Shown here: positions 1 through 7,391 of the stretch, piece by piece
Numbering within the stretch: the first letter of the stretch is position 1
How the letters are laid out: every line of letters begins with the position of its first letter
Assembly (NCBI GenBank): GCA_035550595.1
Contig: DASZOV010000026.1
Span: 1-34,198, forward strand
From: CALFMR01 sp035550595
GTDB taxonomy: Bacteria; Acidobacteriota; Vicinamibacteria; Vicinamibacterales; SCN-69-37
Reading direction: 5' to 3'
Length of the DNA: 34,198 nt
Program-made: the position numbers and the translations under genes
The notes under the pieces: generated by a model
Seen by the model: only the letters and a program-made list of their open reading frames with translations
What the model was told of the DNA's origin: nothing
Database searches by the model: none

Positions 1-264
1 CGAGATGTTGAGGTTCTCGACCGCGTGCCAGAACTCGCCGTCCACGACCGTCGACAACTGGTCGAGCGTGAGGTCCTCTTTCCGGTTGCCCCACTTCCAG
101 TTGTTGCACATCTCGCAGCGGGCGTCGCACACCCACGTGCAGTTGAAGATGAACACGGTCGGCCTGATCGCCTTGACCTTCGCGACGGCGGTCTGGACGA
201 GATCCCGCGGAATGCCGGCAGCCGACTTGGCGACGTAGCGGAGACGGAATGTTTCAGTGGACAT
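1..264 (-). CDS. Radical SAM protein, N-terminal part (runs off the window)
   Basis: The first 88 codons of a gene that continues past the left edge. Translation from the ATG at 264-262 begins MSTETFRLRYVAKSAAG and contains CDARCEMC near residues 46-53. This is the CX3CX2C cluster that binds the [4Fe-4S] iron of radical SAM enzymes, in the usual place shortly after a first beta strand (PTVFIFN). Such enzymes cleave S-adenosylmethionine to a 5'-deoxyadenosyl radical. The substrate cannot be told from this fragment; SPASM/Twitch-type maturases and methylthiotransferase-like proteins are possible. It lies 45 bases downstream of the membrane glycosyltransferase gene on the same strand, so co-transcription is likely. 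Start choice is by position only: an in-frame CTG lies just upstream but no strong ribosome binding site is visible. Confidence 0.8.
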   Translation of the reverse strand, partial: MSTETFRLRYVAKSAAGIPRDLVQTAVAKVKAIRPTVFIFNCTWVCDARCEMCNNWKWGNRKEDLTLDQLSTVVDGEFWHAVENLNIS

Positions 265-309
265 CAGGTCCGAAGTCCATGGTACCGCGTCAGTTAGGGG
301 CGGTCAATC

Positions 310-2361
310 TCACTTCCCGTACCGATACAGCACCAGCCCTGGCATCTGCATCACCGGCTGCAGGGCGGCGAGGACCGCGGGGTGCAGGCGGTCTCTGTCC
401 GTGTGATCGACCACGTAGGTCACGTGGTAGCGCTGGAGGATGGCGAACGCGCGCGAGGGGTCTGGCTCGTCCGCCGAATGGAAGAACCAGTCCACGTCGT
501 CGCGCCGCTCGTCACTGCCGGTGACGTAGCGCGACCAGGCGAGCACGACGCGGCGTTCGGAGACGATCGCGAGACCGGATGGATCCTGCGGCCGGTCGTG
601 CAGGATGACCGTGCTGTCGACCGGCAGCTCGCGCAGGTAGGCCGCCGCGAGGAGCTCCGATCCCGTCATCCGGATCAACGGATGATTCGGGCCGTCGTGC
701 GACTTCTCGATCAAGTAGTGGATCGACGACGGCGCGGCCAGGAGCACGACCAGAACGACGACCATGGCTCGCCGCGAGGGCCGCGTGCGCTCGAAGACGG
801 CGACTGCCGTGAAGATCCACAGCACGTACAACCCGGCCTGATAGAACTGCAGCGAGTCCTGATACGGCTCGGTCACGAGGACGAACGGCACGAGCACGCC
901 GGCGAGGACGGTCCACGCCATCAGGATCCACACTGACGGCGTCGCCGCGCGTCCGGCCGCGGCGCGAATCACGCCGGGCACGCCGAGCCAGCGCACGCCG
1001 AGTCCGCCCGCGAGAAACAACACGGTCGCCGCAGCGAGGACGACCGGCTCGTGCAGCGTACCCGTGCCGACCACGGCCGCGACCGCGCGGTTGAAGAGAT
1101 CCTCGAGCGAGAACTTCACGAGCATCAACCGCGGCAGACGAAAGAAGTCGATCGCGAAATGTCCGCGGCTCTCGCCGTAGAGCGTTGCGATGCGATAGAG
1201 GAAGGGCAGCGCGATGACGATGCTGCCAAAGAGCGCGGCAGCGAAGGCGAAGCGGCGCGCGTGACGTCTCGGCCCGTCGGCGCGCGCGACGAGCATGCCC
1301 ATGCCGAGCCCGGCGAGCACCATGCCGAACGCAAAGGGCTTGTACTGCACGAGCACCGCGGTCGCCCCGCACCCGAGCGCGATCCAGCCTGCATGCAGGC
1401 GCGGCGGCAGGCCGCGCGCAAACGCGTAGAGCGCGACGAACATCACCGGCAGCGCCGGCGTCCACGTGCTGAAGTGCAGCACTTCCATCGTCGGCGCGAG
1501 GAAATTCGTCGGCCACAACAACCAGTCGAAGTTGATCGCGTGGCGGACGAACGGGACGAGCATGTACGAGAAGTCGCCGCCGAGGAGCAGCAGGATCGCG
1601 GCCAGCCGCCCCGCGCCCGCAGACGCCGAGAGCGTCTTCACGAAAACGAGCAGCATGAGCGCTGCCATCGTGAAGAACACGGGCCAGCCCCAGCGGAAGT
1701 GCAGGTCGAGGATCGGCACGTCCGCGAAGCGGTGCACGAGCGCGAGCAGAAACGTGGGGTAGTAGGAGTAATTCAGCGGATGCCCGACGTAGAACGGTGC
1801 TTCGGGCGGATTGGTGTGCGTGAGCTCTGCGGTAATCGCCGCGTAGTAACTGAGGTCGACTGAGTCGTAGTCGCCGTACACCGTCACGCCCGCTGGCGTC
1901 GTCTCGAGGCGATGCCCGAACGTCATCGCGCCGCAGATGACGGCGACGATGATGATGAGCACGACGCCGCGCGGGTCGCTCGACGCCGCGCTCGACGCCG
2001 TGTCCGACGCTACTGATTTGCGCCAGCGCCAGCTCGCGGCTGCAGCGCCGATGGCGATGAACGGAAAGGCGGCGATTCCGCCCACGCGCGAGAGCACGTC
2101 GGCGAGGGTAGGCGCGGCCGCGACGCCGGCCGAGATGAGCACGATGACTCGATCGAGCGACGGCAGATCGCGCGTCAGCCATCCGGCGACGAGCCATCCT
2201 GGGCCGAGCGTGAAGAGCAGGAGCGCGAGCACGGCGCGCGCGCCAGCGGGCAGCGCAGGTAGAAAGTAACCGGCGACCCACCACGCCGCGGCACCGGCGA
2301 GGCCCATCGCCAGGACGTGGGCGGCGGTGAACGCGCGAGCGGAATCACCGTCTCGTGGCAT
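310..2361 (-). CDS. Large polytopic membrane protein, GT-C-like glycosyltransferase
   Basis: About 683 residues with ten or more hydrophobic segments followed by a soluble C-terminal region of about 110 residues. The first large extracytoplasmic loop carries YGDYDSVDLSYYA and, a little later, HPLNYSYYP. Acidic and aromatic residues in this loop are the pattern of GT-C glycosyltransferases that take sugar from a polyprenyl phosphate donor on the outer face of the membrane. Donor and acceptor are unknown. The C-terminal region (VDSTVILHDRPQDPSG and following) resembles the soluble tails of such proteins. Start: an ATG at 2361 is used; a GTG at 2385 would add 8 residues. Neither has a clear ribosome binding site. 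The gene is divergent from the lectin-like gene and followed by the radical SAM gene. A non-enzymatic membrane role cannot be excluded. Confidence 0.72.
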   Translation of the reverse strand: MPRDGDSARAFTAAHVLAMGLAGAAAWWVAGYFLPALPAGARAVLALLLFTLGPGWLVAGWLTRDLPSLDRVIVLISAGVAAAPTLADVLSRVGGIAAFPFIAIGAAAASWRWRKSVASDTASSAASSDPRGVVLIIIVAVICGAMTFGHRLETTPAGVTVYGDYDSVDLSYYAAITAELTHTNPPEAPFYVGHPLNYSYYPTFLLALVHRFADVPILDLHFRWGWPVFFTMAALMLLVFVKTLSASAGAGRLAAILLLLGGDFSYMLVPFVRHAINFDWLLWPTNFLAPTMEVLHFSTWTPALPVMFVALYAFARGLPPRLHAGWIALGCGATAVLVQYKPFAFGMVLAGLGMGMLVARADGPRRHARRFAFAAALFGSIVIALPFLYRIATLYGESRGHFAIDFFRLPRLMLVKFSLEDLFNRAVAAVVGTGTLHEPVVLAAATVLFLAGGLGVRWLGVPGVIRAAAGRAATPSVWILMAWTVLAGVLVPFVLVTEPYQDSLQFYQAGLYVLWIFTAVAVFERTRPSRRAMVVVLVVLLAAPSSIHYLIEKSHDGPNHPLIRMTGSELLAAAYLRELPVDSTVILHDRPQDPSGLAIVSERRVVLAWSRYVTGSDERRDDVDWFFHSADEPDPSRAFAILQRYHVTYVVDHTDRDRLHPAVLAALQPVMQMPGLVLYRYGK

Positions 2362-2444
2362 GCTGTTTGCTGACTTTGCGATCACGTCCGTGTCAGACCA
2401 TCACGCACACGGATCGGATCCCGATCCAGGAAGGAGCCCGTTTT

Positions 2445-3278
2445 ATGATGCGCCGAATCCCTCTCGTCGCCGCGCTGGCCATTGGAGCCCTGGCCGTTCT
2501 CGCGGCGAGCGCCGCTGACGTCACGCTCGTGTTGAAGAGCGGCGAACGCCATGCCGGGGCGTTAGTGTACCACCGCGATGCCAACATCGCCGTGGTCGAA
2601 GGCGGCCAGGAGAAGAGCTTCCCGCAAAGCGACGTCGCGATGATCGCCTACGTGCCCGGCGATCCGTCGATGGACGAGCTGTCGAAGCTGCCGGCCGGCG
2701 ACAACCCGCCTGAACTGGATCGCAACACGGTCGTGCTGCGCAGCGGCGAGATGATTCAAGGCAAGGTCTACAGTTGGGAAGGCGACCAGATCATCTTCGA
2801 CACCCGCGACGGCCGGCGGACGTTCAACTCGACCGATATCGCTCGGCTCTACATGAACGCGGCGGGCGCGCGGAGCGTGTTCAACTACGTCGCGCCCACG
2901 GGCGCCACGGCCTCGACGGCCACCCCGAACGGACCGACCGTCTTCGTCGACGCCAAGAAGCAGTGGACCGACACGGGCATCACGGTGCGTGCCGGCGACC
3001 GCGTGACCTTCTCGACGTCGGACAAGATTCACATTTCGGCCCCGACCGAAGTCGGCCCTGAAGGCGACCAGATGGTCGCCGGCCGTAAGAGCTATGCCGT
3101 CCCGAACGCCGGCCCCGGCACGCTCGTCGGCCGCGTCGGCAGCGGCCGCCCGTTCCTCATCGCCAACAACACGAACCCGATTGTGATGCCGGCGAGCGGC
3201 CGGCTGGCGCTCGGCATCAACGACGACAATTACAAGGACAACAGCGGCGGGTTCAACGTCGTCGTGACGAAGCAGTAG
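2445..3278 (+). CDS. Secreted protein with two Sm/SH3-like repeats and a PA-IL lectin-like domain
   Basis: 277 residues. The ATG at 2445 follows AGGAAGGAG at 2428-2436, a strong ribosome binding site, so the longer reading frame opening upstream is not used. Residues 1-24 form a signal peptide ending ASA-AD. Two related repeats follow, VTLVLKSGERHAGAL (about 26-68) and NTVVLRSGEMIQGKV (about 94-137). Each reads as a small beta barrel of the kind that places a residue ladder after LKSG. Residues about 163-275 look like the PA-IL galactose-binding-like beta sandwich (WTDTGITVRAGDRVTFS, then LALGINDDN near the end). Sugar binding is inferred from family resemblance only. The protein is probably periplasmic or outer-surface. 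A strong hairpin follows the gene. Confidence 0.75.
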   Translation: MMRRIPLVAALAIGALAVLAASAADVTLVLKSGERHAGALVYHRDANIAVVEGGQEKSFPQSDVAMIAYVPGDPSMDELSKLPAGDNPPELDRNTVVLRSGEMIQGKVYSWEGDQIIFDTRDGRRTFNSTDIARLYMNAAGARSVFNYVAPTGATASTATPNGPTVFVDAKKQWTDTGITVRAGDRVTFSTSDKIHISAPTEVGPEGDQMVAGRKSYAVPNAGPGTLVGRVGSGRPFLIANNTNPIVMPASGRLALGINDDNYKDNSGGFNVVVTKQ

Positions 3279-3314
3279 GCGCACGACGGTTCTTGGTCCT
3301 AGTCCCCCAAAAAC

Positions 3315-3356
3315 AACCGGCCGGCGAGACGCTGAAAGTCGTCTCGCCGGCCGGTT
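3315..3356. terminator. Bidirectional hairpin terminator between convergent genes
   Basis: A perfect 16-bp stem, AACCGGCCGGCGAGAC at 3315-3330 and its complement at 3341-3356, with a 10-base loop. On the minus strand it is followed by GTTGTTTTTGGG, a fair U tract. On the plus strand the tail is only CTCGTTTG. It can end both the lectin-like gene (stop at 3278) and the lipoprotein gene arriving from the right (stop at 3485). Confidence 0.8.
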
Positions 3357-3377
3357 CTCGTTTGATGCGCTCCCGAA

Positions 3378-3440
3378 GCCTTCGCGTCTTCGCGCGAGCC
3401 AGAACCCACTTCTGGCTCCTGGCTTCGAACTTCTAACGTG
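3378..3440 (+). repeat. CTTCGCG element followed by a partial TTCGAA element
   Basis: CTTCGCGTCTTCGCGCGAG at 3380-3398 recurs exactly at 11028-11046 and in variant form at 11717-11748, 27704-27733 (inverted) and 30991-31024. It is followed by CACTTCTGGC and then GGCTTCGAACTTCTAAC. The same order, CACTTCTGGC then TTCGAAC, occurs again near 11682-11714. There is no reading frame of interest. The remainder of 3279-3484 holds only this element and the terminator hairpin. Confidence 0.6.
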
Positions 3441-3484
3441 ACCCGCGTCAGCTCCGTCGCGCGTCGACGACGGCCATCGCGCGC

Positions 3485-4534
3485 CTATCGCGGTTGAATC
3501 CGCACGTTGCTGAAGATCGCGCCCACGAGCGTCTCGGTGCGCGGCGCGCAGCCGAGCGAGATGCGATGGTTGGCCGGGGCATATTCGCCGCTGTAGTTCT
3601 CGTCAGCGATGACCATGTCGCCAATCTTCGTCGTCACGTGGCCGCTGCCCCACTGCAGGGACACGTGGTACGTCGCGGTGTCGTCCCAGTCGTTCTCGCC
3701 CGTCTTCGTCCGGTTGTCGTCGTCGCCGATGCGGAAGATGTGCTCGATGACGCCTGACTCGCCGTCGTAGACGCGGCCGCTCTTCTTGTCGAGCGAGGCC
3801 TTGAAGTCGCCGTTGCGGAAGCCCCAGAAGTCCCACGCGTTGCCGTCGCCCATGCAGTAGAACTTCAGCCCGGTGTCATAGGCGCCGTCTGCGCCGGCCG
3901 GCTCGTCGGGATCGACGCCGACGATGTCGAACTCCACACTGCCGCTCGTCATGGTCGGGATGTCGTAGTTGATGAAATCACCGTAACTCGTGGGCTGCCA
4001 TCCCATGTTGGGGACGAACGTGCCGCCGCCCTGCGCGCCGACCGTCTTGCCGTTGCTGAGCGGGTCGAAGATGTTCTGCCCGTCGCGGAAGCCGACGTTC
4101 TCCGTCTTGAACGTCTCGACCGCCGACCAGTCACCGGTCACCGTGCCGTTGGTCGCGCGGGCGCGCCAGAAGTACGAGAAGTTCGGTTGCAAGTCGACGT
4201 CGACCGCCCAGGACGTCGTGCCGTTGCCTTGCGCCACCCCGTCCTTCGCGACGGTACGCGAGCCGACGGGGAAGTCCTGCTTCTCGGACACTTCGAATCG
4301 ATAGGTCACCGTTCCGGCCTCGCCCGTCGCGACTGAGTTGGCGACGATGAGCGTCGGCCGCAGGCCTTGAATCTGGGTGCCGCCCTTGGGCGACTGCGTC
4401 ACCGGCGCGGCCAGTGTCACGGACTGATTCGGCTTGGAGGGAGACGCGGGACTCGACTTGCCGCACGCAGCAGCAGCGGCGAGGAGAGCGGCGGTGGCGA
4501 CACAGCCGAACAAACGGGTAGTCATCGATTTCAT
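3485..4534 (-). CDS. Lipoprotein with Fn3-like domain and C-terminal LamG-like beta sandwich
   Basis: 349 residues from the ATG at 4534, which has AAAGGACGAG just upstream. A longer frame would place 43 unlikely residues before the signal peptide. MKSMTTRLFGCVATAALL leads to a lipobox ending AAAC, with Cys at about residue 23-24, so the protein is probably lipid-anchored. Residues about 40-145 form a fibronectin type III-like domain (TYRFEVSEKQDF, then FSYFWRARATNG and DWSAVETFKT). The remaining 200 residues (FDPLSNGKTVGAQGGG to the end) look like a concanavalin/LamG-like jelly roll, with many Asp and Gly that could bind calcium (IGDDDNRTKTGENDWDD). The Fn3 part is clearly paralogous to that of the next lipoprotein gene upstream. 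No catalytic residues are recognised. A polysaccharide-binding role is a guess. Confidence 0.75.
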   Translation of the reverse strand: MKSMTTRLFGCVATAALLAAAAACGKSSPASPSKPNQSVTLAAPVTQSPKGGTQIQGLRPTLIVANSVATGEAGTVTYRFEVSEKQDFPVGSRTVAKDGVAQGNGTTSWAVDVDLQPNFSYFWRARATNGTVTGDWSAVETFKTENVGFRDGQNIFDPLSNGKTVGAQGGGTFVPNMGWQPTSYGDFINYDIPTMTSGSVEFDIVGVDPDEPAGADGAYDTGLKFYCMGDGNAWDFWGFRNGDFKASLDKKSGRVYDGESGVIEHIFRIGDDDNRTKTGENDWDDTATYHVSLQWGSGHVTTKIGDMVIADENYSGEYAPANHRISLGCAPRTETLVGAIFSNVRIQPR

Positions 4535-4694
4535 GCACTCGTCCTTTGACTCGGGGCAAGGGCCGTCGGAATCGAACAGCGATGAATGGAACAGGTTGGT
4601 ACGCCGCGAAACGGTGGAAGGGAAGGCACCCGTAACGCGTGAAGGTTGTATCAGATCCGTCATGGCGTGTCAACGAGATGACGTAGCCGGAGCC

Positions 4695-4751
4695 GTAAAA
4701 GATGCGCCATCGGCGCCTCCTCCGTTCGAACTTCAAAGTTCGAAGTTCGAC
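4695..4751 (-). repeat. TTCGAA element with GGCGCC hairpin, acting as terminator of the upstream lipoprotein gene
   Basis: Read on the minus strand, right after the stop at 4760: GTCGAACTTCGAACTTTG, a further TTCGAACGG, then GGAGGCGCC-GAT-GGCGC and ATCTTTTA. The GCGCC/GGCGC stem (4704-4708 with 4712-4716) followed by TTTT makes it a plausible rho-independent terminator for the lipoprotein gene at 4760-5905. The order heptads then ACGGA then GGCGCC hairpin matches the copy at 31576-31627. Confidence 0.6.
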
Positions 4752-4759
4752 GTTCCGTC

Positions 4760-5905
4760 TCAGTTCGGATCGATCGCCGGTACGTAGAGCGACGGATCCA
4801 CGAAGCCGTCGTCCTGCCACGAGGGGCCGTTGGTGGCCGGAATGTCGGTCAGCACCTTGTAGATGTGGCCGTCCGGATAGCAGATGCGGCCCGCCGAGAA
4901 CGACATGCCGTGCCACGAGATGATGTTCTCGCCGCCGTTCTTGATGAGCAGCCCGGCCTTCTCACCCCGCAACGCCCACGCCACGCGCTTGGTCACTTCG
5001 AACGCGTCCTCGACCGTCGGGCCGGGACGCACCTCGTCGTGGATGCACTCGACGAGCCGATCCTTGTCCGAGACGTACGCCTCGCAGTTGGTCGTGTCGA
5101 CGCCGCCGTCACCACCGCCTGATGGGGGAGCGGCCGATCCGGCCGAGGGCGTCTGGAACGTCTCGACGCGCGACCAGGCGCCAACGCGCGCGCCGTCGAG
5201 GATGCGCACGCGCCAGTAATACAGATGGTCCGTCATCGCCAGGGTCGGCGACTGGAGATGCGTCTGGCCGCTCGCGTTCTCGGCCGACGTCGCGCTGACC
5301 ACGACGGAGCTGAACGCCTGGTTCTCGCTGACCTGGAAGTGATACTGGAGCGGGCCATGAGGGCCGGTGGATGCCCCGTTGGTCGCGATCAGATCGGGCG
5401 CCAGGGTCGAGATGCGCGCACCGGAGATCGGCGACTTCGGTGTTGGCACACCCAGCACGACCGGCGCCTGCACGACGAAATAGGACGGCGCCGACCAATC
5501 GCTGCCGTTCGCACCGTCGCCGCCACGGACGCGCCAGTAATAGGTGTGCCCGTACGGCAGCCGGTCGACCTGAATCTTCGTCTGGCCGTCGGCTTCGGGC
5601 ACGCCGTTCTTCGAGAACACGAGGTTCGTGAAGCCGGCGTCGGCCGCCACCTGGAAGTCGAGCGAGACCGTGCGCGGCGTGTTCGTCCCCGGGTTGGCGA
5701 CGACGAGCGTGATCGGCTGCGCGTCATCGTCGATGCTGACGGCGCTGGCTGGTGAAAGCAGTTGCGGCGCGTCGATCGAGATGCCCGCCATCGGGCCCGC
5801 CACGAGCGGGCTCAGCGGATTGGCGGATTTGACCTCCTCGCACCCGACCGCGAGGAGCGGCAGGAGCACGAACAAGGCCAGGCGGCGCAGCACGGCGACA
5901 GACAT
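4760..5905 (-). CDS. Lipoprotein with two Fn3-like domains and an unassigned C-terminal domain
   Basis: 381 residues. The signal peptide MSVAVLRRLALFVLLPLL ends in lipobox LAVGC (Cys22), so the protein is predicted lipid-anchored. Residues about 45-145 and 150-250 are two fibronectin type III-like repeats, each ending in the YYWRVRGGDG or YYWRVRILDG strand and a DWSAPSYF or AWSRVETFQT strand. A Gly/Ser/Pro linker (PSGGGDGG) leads to a domain of about 105 residues (TTNCEAYVSDKDRLVECIH to the end) that I do not recognise. It contains two Cys close together and the motif NIISWHGMSFSAGRICYPDG. The gene reads in the same direction as the neighbouring Fn3 lipoprotein gene downstream and looks like an old tandem duplication with exchanged C-termini. 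No clear ribosome binding site was seen at the ATG. Confidence 0.72.
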   Translation of the reverse strand: MSVAVLRRLALFVLLPLLAVGCEEVKSANPLSPLVAGPMAGISIDAPQLLSPASAVSIDDDAQPITLVVANPGTNTPRTVSLDFQVAADAGFTNLVFSKNGVPEADGQTKIQVDRLPYGHTYYWRVRGGDGANGSDWSAPSYFVVQAPVVLGVPTPKSPISGARISTLAPDLIATNGASTGPHGPLQYHFQVSENQAFSSVVVSATSAENASGQTHLQSPTLAMTDHLYYWRVRILDGARVGAWSRVETFQTPSAGSAAPPSGGGDGGVDTTNCEAYVSDKDRLVECIHDEVRPGPTVEDAFEVTKRVAWALRGEKAGLLIKNGGENIISWHGMSFSAGRICYPDGHIYKVLTDIPATNGPSWQDDGFVDPSLYVPAIDPN

Positions 5906-5957
5906 GGACGTCGTGTGCTGTATCGACGCTTGTCCGACGGGCCTTTAGACGTCGCTT

Positions 5958-6010
5958 CCAAACTTCGAACTGTGAACTTCGAATGAAGGGGCGCCTTCGG
6001 CGCGTCTTTT
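5958..6010 (+). repeat. TTCGAA element with GGCGCC hairpin
   Basis: CCAAACTTCGAACTGTGAAC then CTTCGAATGAAG (5958-5989), followed by the hairpin GCGCC-TTC-GGCGC (5991-6003) and GTCTTTT. This is the composite seen at 31576-31627 and, inverted, at 4695-4751. It lies between divergent genes, so its terminator-like shape has no upstream plus-strand gene to serve. Confidence 0.6.
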
Positions 6011-6070
6011 CAGTATGGAGGATACGCGTCGAGCGTACTCATGGGTCTGGGTCGGAGCGGACGGGTCCCC

Positions 6071-6107
6071 GCGTTCGAACTTCGAAGTTCGAAGTTCGAA
6101 GTTTGCA
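6071..6107 (-). repeat. TTCGAA heptad element without the GGCGCC hairpin
   Basis: On the minus strand the order is CAAACTTCGAACTTCGAAC and then TTCGAAGTTCGAACG: five TTCGAA hexamers at 7-base spacing. Together with the copy at 5958-6010 it fills most of the 268-base space between the lipoprotein gene and the glycosyltransferase gene. Nothing else is seen there apart from a TACAAT at 6111-6116, which could be a -10 box but lacks a convincing -35. Confidence 0.55.
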
Positions 6108-6173
6108 GGTACAATGCCCGCACTGGTGCCGTCCGGGCACCGGTCGAACGCGACCGTTCCACTGTCTGCCGAG

Positions 6174-7391
6174 ATGTCCACCCCGGACGCGGTCCGCCGC
6201 CCCCTCGTCATCCTTCACGTGTGCGATCACCTGGGCTGGCAGGGGTCGCGGATGCACGGCGTCAAACGTCTGTTCGCGTGGATGATTCCGCGCTTCGATC
6301 CGTCGCGCTGCCGCGTGTCGCTCGTGAGCCTGCGCCGCCGCGACCTCTCGGAAGAGACGCTCGACGCGCTCGGCATCGACATCACGTACCTCGCCAAGTC
6401 GCGCTTCGACCCGACGACGCTCCTGGCGTTACTGAAGGTGATCGACGCGCGCCAGCCGGACGTGCTGCACTTGCACGGCTACGGCGCGACGACGTTCGGA
6501 CGGATCGCAGCGGCGATGCGCGGACTGCCGGTCGTGCTGCACGAACACGCGAATCTCACGTCGACGCCGTGGTATCAGCGCGTCGCCGACCGCGCGCTCG
6601 CGCGCTACACGGACGTCGCCATCGCCGTCTCGAAGAGCACGGCGGATTTCGTGATCAACGCGCGGCTCGTTCCGCCCGACCGCGTGAAGATCGTCTATCT
6701 CGGCGCGCCGCTCGACGAGTTCAGCCGCGTCGTGCCGCCCGATGAAGTCGCCGAGGCCCGCCGCGCCATCGGCGCCGCTCCCGACGACGTCGTCATCGGC
6801 ACGATCACACGGCTGCACGACTCGAAGGGGAACGAGTATCTCGTCGACGCCGCGCGGCTGGTCCTCGACGCACGTCCGAAGGCGCGCTTCTATCTCTTCG
6901 GCGAAGGGCCTCTCCGCGAACCGCTCGAGGCGCAGGCGCAGCGGCTGAATCTCGGCGATCGCTTCGTCTTCGGCGGCTTCGTGCGCGACGTCGCGCGCAC
7001 GCTCGCGGCATTCGATCTCAGCGTGTTTCCGTCGCTCTGGGAAGGCACGCCGCTCACCGTCTTCGAGGCGCTCGCCTCGGGCCGGCCCATCGTCGCGACC
7101 GACGCGGACGGGCTCGTCGACGTCCTCACCGATGGCCGCGACGCCGACATCGTCCCGCGGCGCGACGCCCGCGCGCTGGCGGATGCGATCGTCCGCCTCA
7201 TCGACGATCCGGCCGAACGCGCGCGCCTCTCGGCCGCGGCGCGTGTCACCGCGCGGCAGTACGACATCCAGACGTTCGTCGACAAGATGGAGCGGCTGTA
7301 CGCGATCCTCGCCGAGCACTCGCGCGCCTCGCATCGGCGCGTCGAACGCGTCGCGGACCTGTCGTTCCTCACCGAGAGGGTGGCGACGTGA
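6174..7391 (+). CDS. GT4-family glycosyltransferase (GT-B fold)
   Basis: 405 residues from the ATG at 6174. An in-frame ATG at 6114 would add 20 residues that show no homology-like pattern, and any start further upstream would translate the TTCGAA repeat. The N-terminal Rossmann domain opens with RPLVILHVCDHLGWQGS. The C-terminal nucleotide-sugar domain has GTITRLHDSKGNEYL, LFGEGPLRE and the EX7E signature EGTPLTVFE. This matches retaining glycosyltransferases that use nucleotide-activated sugars on the cytoplasmic face. The stop overlaps the next gene's GTG start (GTGA), so translation is probably coupled. It is first gene of the three-gene set reaching 10896. The acceptor is unknown; lipid-linked glycan or exopolysaccharide assembly is inferred. 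Confidence 0.87.
   Translation: MSTPDAVRRPLVILHVCDHLGWQGSRMHGVKRLFAWMIPRFDPSRCRVSLVSLRRRDLSEETLDALGIDITYLAKSRFDPTTLLALLKVIDARQPDVLHLHGYGATTFGRIAAAMRGLPVVLHEHANLTSTPWYQRVADRALARYTDVAIAVSKSTADFVINARLVPPDRVKIVYLGAPLDEFSRVVPPDEVAEARRAIGAAPDDVVIGTITRLHDSKGNEYLVDAARLVLDARPKARFYLFGEGPLREPLEAQAQRLNLGDRFVFGGFVRDVARTLAAFDLSVFPSLWEGTPLTVFEALASGRPIVATDADGLVDVLTDGRDADIVPRRDARALADAIVRLIDDPAERARLSAAARVTARQYDIQTFVDKMERLYAILAEHSRASHRRVERVADLSFLTERVAT

Noticed and set aside
512..2284. A 590-codon minus-strand frame inside the first membrane protein gene
   Set aside because: It is a shifted frame of the membrane protein, Arg-rich, without motifs or membrane segments.
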